A DNA stretch of 64,000 nucleotides from Bromus sterilis (taxonomy: Eukaryota; Streptophyta; Magnoliopsida; Poales; Poaceae), in NCBI GenBank assembly GCA_950022295.1, contig OX465601.1:71247501-71311500 (forward strand), written 5' to 3'. The notes below the pieces were generated by a model. It saw nothing but the letters and a program-made list of their open reading frames with translations, was not told the origin of the DNA and made no database searches. The number at the start of each line of letters is the position of its first letter. Position 1 is the first letter of the stretch. The translations under genes were made by a program, and so were the position numbers. Below are positions 56,356 to 64,000 of the stretch, piece after piece.

Positions 56356-57986
56356 TTCTTGATGACGTGGAAGTGATAATGGCTTCTCGCCCTTCGTTGG
56401 TTACCCCAAGTGGAAGGTGAGATGTAGGATAGCAGAAAATTCCCCCTATGTAGAGGATGGGGTTTGTCTCCCGTAGGACTCAAAAGCGACAAAGTAGGTG
56501 TCAACGGCGCAATTGACGTGGACCTGCACACAACAAAAATAACTTTGCTCGCAACAAAGTTCAGAGAGGTTATCAATCTCTCCGGTCTTGTTGTTCACAA
56601 AGGATCATACACAAGGGATAATGATAATGGTGATAGCAGCTAGAAAGTAAAAGCAGGAAATAAAAGATCGTGTAAACAGTGATGAGAATGATCGGGGTCC
56701 CGTGATGTCCACTAGTGATGTCTCTCTCCCAAAAGACGATAAAACTGCTATGTGAGGTAAACAAATCACAACTGGGCAATTGACAAGATTCAAAATGCAC
56801 CGCAATGCTAACTATGCTACAAAGAAAGGACGGCGCTCAAAAGCATGGGTGGTACACCAAAATAAGTAGAACGAAATCCATCTGCATCTACTACTAATCA
56901 TCCACCTTGAGATATCTATCCAGAACATCTCGCTGGAATTAAGTTGTGAGCCCCACCCAAAGTGTAAACCCAAATCAACAAACAACTGCATTAAAAAGAA
57001 CTTTGCATAAAGTATACAATCCTTGCAACCGCGGTTACAAGCACCGGTGTTTTCCCCCTTGTGGCAACAACACATCCCCTAGACTCATGTTTCTATCACT
57101 CAAGCTAGTCATCAGGGGGCATGAACCCATAATCGAGCATAACGTTCCCTCTTGGAGTCATTACCTACTACTTGGCCAAAGCAATAAACAACATCGAAGA
57201 ACATGCAAGAAGTACTCAAGAACATAAATATAAAAGATAAGAACCAAATATATTACTCAATCACAAACTGAACATAGTCTCATAATCCATCAGATCCCAA
57301 CAAACTCAGCATAGCAATAGCAGAAAATTACATATGTGCTTCGATCATGTAGGGAAGATCACGAGGTCTAATCCATGAAAAATAAAGAGGGGAGGAGAAC
57401 ATCACATAGCTACTGATCACGGACCCATGGTCCAAGGTAGACTATTCACGGATCATCCGGGAAGCGTCCATGGTGGAGTAGAGGCTCCCGGAGGTCAATC
57501 CTCCCTCCGACAGGGTGCCGGGAAGAGGTCTGTTGGCGCTCCCGATCTTGGAAGCGCAGCGGTGGCGGAACAGAGGCGAGATCGCGAAAAAGGATGTCGT
57601 CGGAAGTTTCACATCACGGTGAATAAATAGGCGAAGGGGGCAGCCAGGGGCGCCACCAGATGTCCAGGCGGCCACCCGGCGCGGCCAAGCCCTAGGCCGC
57701 GCCACCTGGTCGCCTGGGCACCAGGTGGGGCCCCTCTGGCCCTCCTTCGGGACTCCGGAAGCTTCCGTTACGCTGATTTTTTATCTGATTTTCCCCTAAT
57801 TTTTAGAGCACTTTTAATATGGTGGAAACGTTAAATAGAAAACAGCAGAAAATAGGAACTGACACGGTGGTGCACTGAGTTAATAAGTTAGTCCAAATAT
57901 GATCAAAACTGTATCTAGATCATAGCAATATCACACAAAACATGCATGGAGCAAGCAGAAATTATAGATACGTTTGGGACGTATCA
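56356..57986 (-). repeat. 5' LTR of element D
   Basis: 1,631 bp. On the minus strand it starts TGATACGTCCCAAACG and ends CATCAAGAA (CA changed to AA). The GC box near 57677-57702 (GGCGCGGCC...GGCCGCGCC) is perfect. Confidence 0.85.
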
Positions 57987-59377
57987 AACATATCTACTTT
58001 TCCAAACACTTTTGCGATTGTTTTGACCTCATTCTTGCATGATTTGACCTAAACTAACCCGTACTGACGCTGGTTTCAGCAGAGCTGCCTGTATGGTTTT
58101 CATATGTGCAGGAAAATGGATTTTTGGGTGTCTCAGAAAGTTCCAGGAAATATCACAGAAAATCCACGCACCCGAAGGGCCATTGTGCCATAAGTGGGGC
58201 CAGGGGGAAGCCAGGGGGACCCAGGCGCCCTGCTGGCGTGGCCCCACTCCTGTCCGTGCCGGGAGGCCGCCTGGGTGGGTCCTCCCCCCTCTGGTGCCCT
58301 ACCGAAGCCCCTATTAATTCCCATGACGATGAAACCCTAGAACAGAAGTCGTTTTCCTAGTTTCTGTTGCGGAGCCGCCGCCACCCTCTGTTCTTCTCCG
58401 GGAGGGCTAATCTGGAGGCTGTTATGGCCTCCTGTGAGGTGAGATCATCGCCATCGTCATCACCATCACTAATCCATTATCCCTGCATGAATTCTCCTTT
58501 CATGTGTGAGTAATTCTCTGCTATAGGCAAAGGGGATGGTAGGGATTGGATGAGTTAGATCATGTAATAGTTCGTCAGACTGTTGGGGGCATGTTGCTTA
58601 TCATCTACTTTGGTGTTTATCATCTACTTTGGTGTTTATCATCTTTGCTACAACTTGTTGCTCTTAATGCTTGTCACTTTGGGCCCGAGTGCCATGTTTT
58701 CATATCTGAACCACTTGTATTTTCATGAGTTTATTTATGTTCTTGATCCTATCTATGAGTTGTATGCACCTATTAAGGTCCGGAACCGGCGATCCCAAAG
58801 GTGACAGCTTGGGACACCAAAGGGGATGGACTATAATTTGAGGATTTCATGTATCCATTAAGTGTTAATGCTTTGTTCTGGTGCTCTTTGACAGGAGCAT
58901 CTTAATCTCCATAAGTTCCTTTTGGCCCCGTTCATAGCGGGATGGTAGGAAAAAAGATGTTGTGCAAGTTCTTATTGCAAGCACGCACAACTACCTACGG
59001 GATACATGCCTAATGTTTGATATTTTCCTAGATGATACTTGTTTTTCTGTGTGCCTTGACTTGTGTTAAAATCTATTACATGTTCACTCACATCAAAGCA
59101 GCGCCCAACCATCCATCTCCCTAGCCTATAGTGTTTTAATCCTGCTGGTTACAAGTTGTTACCTTTGCTGTTTTACTTTCGTTGTTGCCACTATCACTAT
59201 CATATCACCGTTGCTATTAATATTTTGTTGCAAGCAAGTATATTTCAGGTGCGGTTGAATTGACAACTCAACTGTTAAAGCTTATAAATATTCTTTGGCT
59301 CCCCTTGTGTCGAATCAATAAATTGGGTTATCTTACCCGCGAAGACTATCTCGATCCCCTACAGTTGAGGGTCATCA
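57987..59377 (+). repeat. B2 3' LTR, main part
   Basis: Continues the LTR from 49190 and ends GTTGAGGGTCATCA, matching the B LTR end GTTGTGGGTTATCA. The GC box near 58235 is eroded. The flank from 59378 is E LTR sequence, so B2 sits in the E LTR. Confidence 0.8.
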
Positions 59378-60455
59378 ATGACCAGTAGCAATGTGATTTC
59401 TTCTCTCGATCCTTTTTCTTCAATGTTTAGACCTTGTGCGCTTCCCTACATGATCAAGGCACCTATGTAATTTTCCAGTTGTTGCTATGCTGTGTTTGCT
59501 GGGATCCGATGGATTATGATATTATGTTCAAATCGTGATGATTTATATATTTGGTTTACCTTTTATATTTTGTCTTGAGTAATTCTTGCATATTCTCCGT
59601 TGATTTTTATTGCTTTGTCCAAGTAGTAGATAGTGACTCCAAGAGGGAGCGTTATGCATGATTGTGGGTTCATGCCCCCCGATGTCTAGCTTGAGTGACA
59701 GAAACATGAGACTAGGGGATGTGTTGTTGCCACTAGGGAGAAAACAACGGTGCTTGTAACTGCGGTTGCAAGGATTCTTTACCTTACACATAGATTGTTA
59801 ATGCAATTGTTTGTTGCTTTGAGTTTACACTTTGGGTGGGGCTCGCAACTTAATACCAGCGAGATGTTCTGGATAGATATCTCAAGGTGGATGATTAGTA
59901 GTAGATGCAGATGGATTTCGGTCTACTTTTATTGGCGTACTGCCCATACTTTTGAGCTTCTTACTTTTAAGTAGCATAATTAGCATTGTGGTGAGCTTAT
60001 AATTCTGTTAATTGCTCAGCTATAATTTGTTGACCCAGCTTAGCTGTTTATTTTCTTTTGGGAGAGAGAAATCACTAGTGAACATCATGGGACCCTAGTC
60101 CATATTTCCTCCACTGTTACACCTCCACTTTTAGTTATTGTTTTTACTTTCCATTGCAATTATCACTATCATTGCCTCTTGCATTTGGTCCTTTGTAAAC
60201 GACAAGGCCGGAGGGACTGACAACCCCTCTGTACTCGTTGGGAGCAAAGTTATTTGTTTCTGTGTGCAGGTCCACGTCAACTCTCATGTCATCAAGTAAT
60301 CTCTGGCGTCGTTGACACCTACTTGTCGATCCTTGGAGTCCTCCTGGATTCAATCAACCTTACAGTCCTCGTGTAAGGTAAATTAGCCGCTATTTACATC
60401 TCTACCTTCCACTTGGGGTAACCAACGAGGAGCACTACTTCAGTGCCATCAAGCT
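59378..60455 (+). repeat. LTR of element E, 5'-truncated
   Basis: Matches A LTR positions about 640-1705 in the same order (ATGACCAGTAGC to CATCAAGCT). The upstream half is lost at the B2 insertion. Confidence 0.8.
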
Positions 60456-60461
60456 AATTTC

Positions 60462-60479
60462 TGGCGCCATTGCCGGGGA
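60462..60479 (+). other. Primer binding site of element E
   Basis: TGGCGCCATTGCCGGGGA, 6 bases after the LTR end. Confidence 0.75.
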
Positions 60480-60634
60480 CTCCACTCTTCAAGATAGGGG
60501 AGTTGCACACTATCTTTTATCTTTGCTTTTTAGTCTTGTTAGTTTACCTTATCATTTTTATCTTAGTGTCCTTTATCAAAAACCACAAAAAATTAGTTAT
60601 ATTGCTTTTTGTAGTCCTTTCTGTTTAGTCAAGC

Positions 60635-61468
60635 ATGTTAGGACTTGGTGCTTTGAGGGAATCAGAAGTTCTAGATTTCCATCAAAGGGATGGAGAAAAT
60701 ATGAAGAAGGCATGGGACAAAATTTCTGATGCACATATGAGAATTATGCCTTGGAAACCTATAAAGATTGTGCTTAATTTTTTTTACAATGGTCTTGTTA
60801 AATGGTGTAAACACTCTCTTGATATTATAGCTGAAGGAGATTTCTTAGAGTGTAATGAAGCTAGAGCTCTTGATATTATACATGGTCTATCTAGTTATTT
60901 TGTTTATGATCGTAGTTTTGATAATATTATAGATAGACTTGCTACTATTGAAAATAGAATGGATGCTCTAACTTGAGAAAATTAGAGAAACCCAAACTCA
61001 ATAAGAAGGATATTTTGGATACAGATGATGATTGGGAGCCTTTTTTTAGAATTAGCATCTCTAACCAAGACTTTCTTGCTTTTTGTGATATTGAATCCAT
61101 GGTTTCTAGAATGCCATAAGTAGTTTATGATTCTTTAAAATTCTCAAACATGGACAATTTGTCTTCTTATCATGAACATGCTAATGGAGATATTTCCGAG
61201 GTCCGGGGAAATGTAAAATATGTCCAAGTTACATTCTTAAAAAGGAGTGCAACGGTTGATTTCTTCATCATGGAGCCAAACCAAGGAAACATAGTGCTTG
61301 GAAGGGACTTCCTCTGAGCTGTAAAAGGCTTCATTGATATAGGTAAGGGACACATACGCTTACGTGGAAAAGCGAAAGGTATGTATCACTTTCCTAAAAG
61401 AAATAAGGACAAGCTAGTTGAGGAACCATTTGAAGGTCTTTATAATTTCGATAACTATGATGACTTTT
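60635..61468 (+). pseudogene. Minimal gag-protease-like ORF of element E, decayed
   Basis: ATG at 60635 (MLGLGALRESEVLDFHQRDG), then the same short gag as D (NMKKAWDKISDAHMRIMPW, CKHSLDIIAEGDFLECNEAR). A one-base loss near 60970 gives a stop at 60974. Downstream, the protease-like part is recognisable (DDDWEPFFRISISNQDFLAF) but has at least TAA near 61118 and TGA near 61315. It shares with D the absence of the first half of gag, which points to a subfamily trait, not a private deletion. Confidence 0.75.
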
Positions 61469-61765
61469 GATTCCTCTCTTTGTATTATGCCTAGCTAAAA
61501 GGCATAAAAGAAAGCGCTTGTTTGGAGGCAACCCAAGATGTTTTTGCTTTCAGTTTTAGTTGTCTTGATGCTTGTTACTACTGTAGCAACATCATTGTAT
61601 CTTTATTTTCAAGCTTTGTGCCAAGTTTTAGCCTCCGATTGCAAGAAAGTTCAAAAGTTGTGACATGTTGTCCAAAAACAGATTTTGTCCCCTTGATGGA
61701 AAAATTCGGCTAAAATCACCATATCATCCTTTTTACCTGAATTTTTCTGACAGCATGCTCCATAC
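61469..61765 (+). other. Start of the noncoding tail of element E
   Basis: Homologous to 3884-4190 of A (GGAGGCAACCC, GTAGCAACATCATTGTATC, GTTGTGACATGTTGTCC). It stops at 61765. Confidence 0.75.
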
Positions 61766-62218
61766 TTGGCCGGGCCACCGGAGCCCTTGGCCGAGCCGTC
61801 GGAGCCCTTGGACGAGCCGCTAGAGCCACTCTTCGAGGCGCTGGATCCCTTTGACGAGGAGCCGCCACCCTTGAAGGACGTGGGTCTGTTACCCACGGCG
61901 GAATTTCCTTCAGTGGCATTGCCCTTGCGCCGTTTGGTCCCGGGGGCCATCTTTGTCGAAATGGCGTGTGAGTATTGTTGGGTTGTGTGGGAAGAAAGTG
62001 GGGAGGAGGGTGTGGACGGCGAAGAGGGAATGCCATGGCAGGAAGGAGGCGATGGGAACCTGTGGAGACGATGAGGCGTCGGTCGGCAGTGAGGGTTTTA
62101 GGAAGAAGACGAGATGAGAGGGGAACGATCGGAAATGGAGGTTTCGACGTTACCAAGCAGTTATTATTTCTACAAGGGTAGTGGGTGATTTGACATCGCA
62201 CGTCTTTCCGAGGCAGAC
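61766..62218 (-). other. Gene-like fragment: 5' UTR and truncated first exon of unknown gene
   Basis: Flanked by E and by an H LTR and related to neither. Read on the minus strand, a CT-rich leader (around 62000-62120) precedes ATG 61950 in good context (CAAAGATGGCC). About 62 codons follow, beginning MAPGTKRRKGNATEGNSAVG, then Gly/Ser/Lys repeats (GSSGSSKGSDGSAKGSGG) up to the junction at 61766. An overlapping frame from near 62036 is also open and Pro/Arg-rich, so the frame choice rests on start context and leader shape. Low-complexity composition prevents family assignment. It may be a captured or rearranged host gene end. Confidence 0.4.
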
Positions 62219-64000
62219 TGTCGGGACCCGGAATATGCGTATGTAATTCCAGTCACTATGCAATCACATGGAGAGCCGAGAGCCGTACCCACTTGTCTAA
62301 GCGGACAAGGCCAAGCACAGAACACTCTCGGAAAGCATCGAATGTGAGGGGCATCCTATCCAGGCCGAATGATCAACTGAGATGGGTCCTCATCGCCCGC
62401 TCACAAGTCTAAATGATTATGGGTGGTGAAATCCCATACTCATAGACAAGTTGCCTCAACCATGTTATCGATTGAATCATTACCCTTACATAAACAAACT
62501 CCAGCCCGATCACTTAGTCGGGGTCTAGGGCGGGCTCGACCATACAACAAAGTGTGCACGTGACAGAGTCACGAGCAATCGCATCGCGATGCCCCAAGCT
62601 GCGCACATCTAAGTGCCACTTGGTGTATAAAAGACTGCCAGCCAGATCACAACTAAGGTCTCGAAAACCCATACCAAGACATGCATGTTATAGACATACA
62701 CGCAACACACATGCCTAGTATGAACAACATGTATCATCACATAACTCTACAAAGTGTATCTTTATTGACTTACACATGGAGCATACAAAGATCACATGTT
62801 TGTGATCAACATTACATCATACAACGGAAGAAAATTAGGTCTGAGTACAGACAAGATTAACAAATGGCTTAGAGAAGCCTTGTTCAACAAACATGCCCTT
62901 CCACGAGGGACCAGACTGCCGTCTGGGACTATAATGGCTTAGTCAACGTCGAGCTTCAGGAAGGTGACTCCATTGGGGGTCTGGGTTTCCATCTAAAACA
63001 TAGAATAAGAAAACGTGAGTACAAAGTCGTACTCAGCAAGACTTACATCAGAACTATACTACTCATGCTCAAGTTTCAAGGTAAAGGGAGGTGGGGTTCA
63101 ACATGCAGAAGTGCCAGCTTTGACTTGGCTAGTCCTGAACTACGAGTATAAGACTTGAGGTAAGGAGCGTACACGAGTCCACTACCAAGTCTCCAACCAA
63201 TACACCACTATGGATACTTCCTCGACTTCCCCACGAGGAAGCACACCATAGCACTCACGCTTATCTTGCGAGTTTTAAAATTATCCATTCGAGTTATCTA
63301 ATGATCAAGTAGAGGTCTCCAAGTAGTCCATAACCGCGGACACGACTATTCGAATATTTTATTAACCCTGCAGGGGTGTACATCTTCACACGCGTGTCAT
63401 CACTTATCGCCTCATTCTTGTCACCCTTCAAGCGGGTGTCGGACGTGGATGAAACCAAGGCACTACCCTCACATCACCTTCTCTAATCCAGGAGTCGACT
63501 ACCTGAGTTTGTCACCGCTCGAGAGTCCGGTCGGTTCTACGAAACAGACTCAAATAATGCAAGGGACCGAGACGCCACCTTTGACAGATGGTTTCACTGC
63601 CTCACAGGTCCACCCACATATCTATGCATAAGTCAAATGGAAAGCCCGAATCTAGTGTGACTCCTGGACCGGATCGGGTACGTAAAGAGGCCAAACGGGG
63701 CTCCCATAAACCCTACATGTGGTCATACTCTTAGTCTTGGATCACAAAACAGGAACTCGGGGCCTAGGGCAGTGTTCAACGAGACAACCCACTGTGTACT
63801 CCTACACAGCCTCTCATCGTTCACCTTTGTTTAGGGGTGGATTCACCAACACGTTATCATCAGCATCACCGTGTTCATTCCATCCCGACTCACAATCATA
63901 ACATCCTCATTGTATCACTAAGAAGCAAAAAGCAGTAACAGTGGCAGGGGTCACATGCTCATCATTCAACTCCTAAATCTGCTAGGATTGTGGTTTGCTT
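62219..64000 (-). repeat. H-family LTR, minus strand, running off the window
   Basis: Begins TGTCGGGACCCGGAATATGC, the reverse complement of the end of 9132-11707, and stays similar throughout. It carries TGAGTAC...GTACTCA (63016-63035) and CCCTGCAGGG (63366-63375). No gene is seen. Confidence 0.65.

Larger units (their letters stand above)
49191..57986 (-). mobile_element. Athila-like non-autonomous element D, inserted in the B2 LTR
   Basis: 5' LTR 56356-57986, PBS 56332-56349, short ORF 55344-56111, noncoding tail, hairpin/PPT, and a 3' LTR split by a solo LTR. Without the solo LTR and its duplication it is about 7.1 kb. The B2 LTR reads through when D is removed. I could not find a clean 5 bp duplication, because the left junction is damaged. 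Confidence 0.85.

Noticed and set aside
61716..62201. 161 aa Pro/Arg-rich minus ORF over the gene fragment
   Set aside because: It runs across the junction into element E and overlaps the better-supported frame; composition bias explains it.
1..64000. CRISPR arrays, rRNA, tRNA genes or bacterial operons
   Set aside because: No regular repeat-spacer pattern, rRNA or tRNA-like cloverleaf was noticed. The tRNA-like matches are only retroelement primer sites.

Overview
The window looks like intergenic DNA from a large grass genome, most likely Triticeae (wheat, Aegilops, barley or rye). The signs are kilobase-scale LTRs starting TGATACGTC or TGTTGGATATG, BARE/Angela-like Copia and Athila-like Gypsy elements, deep nesting, and no complete host gene. 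Family names are from memory and were not checked against a repeat library.

Layout. (1) 62-9131, plus strand: an Athila-like element 'A' (LTR 62-1705, intact gag-protease ORF 1856-3883, 2.9 kb noncoding tail, LTR 6796-8440), followed without a break by the start of a second internal region (to 9131). (2) 9132-11707: truncated LTR 'H' of a large-LTR family. (3) 11708-26202: pieces of one minus-strand Athila-like LTR 'F', split by a full-length Copia element (12122-20582, TSD GTTAC) and by a hAT-like transposon (20712-25687, TSD CTATCTAC) that itself carries a 4.4 kb solo LTR (20908-25328, TSD TGGGG). (4) 26203-34280, minus: element 'C' with a broken gag-like frame. (5) 34528-44850, minus: element 'B1' (gag-protease plus an Athila-ORF1-like gene) and a tandem remnant 'B3'. 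(6) 45171-59377, plus: 5'-truncated element 'B2', whose 3' LTR is split by minus-strand element 'D' (49191-57986); D's left LTR is split in turn by a solo LTR (49509-51181, TSD CGTGT). (7) 59378-61765, plus: remnant 'E', related to D. (8) 61766-62218: a promoter/5'-exon-like fragment of unknown origin. (9) 62219-64000, minus: a second H-family LTR running off the window.

Main theme. No A, B, C, D or E copy has reverse transcriptase or integrase. They are gag-only or gag-protease elements with different genes but the same LTR ends, tRNA-Asp-type primer sites, noncoding tails and polypurine tracts (PPTs). They look like non-autonomous elements that depend on enzymes made elsewhere. The most notable structural signal is a stem-AGGA-stem hairpin just upstream of the PPT, with paired base changes between two families. 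Internal PPT-like copies with their own hairpins also occur. Only the Copia element encodes a whole pol, and it is broken by one stop codon and one frameshift.
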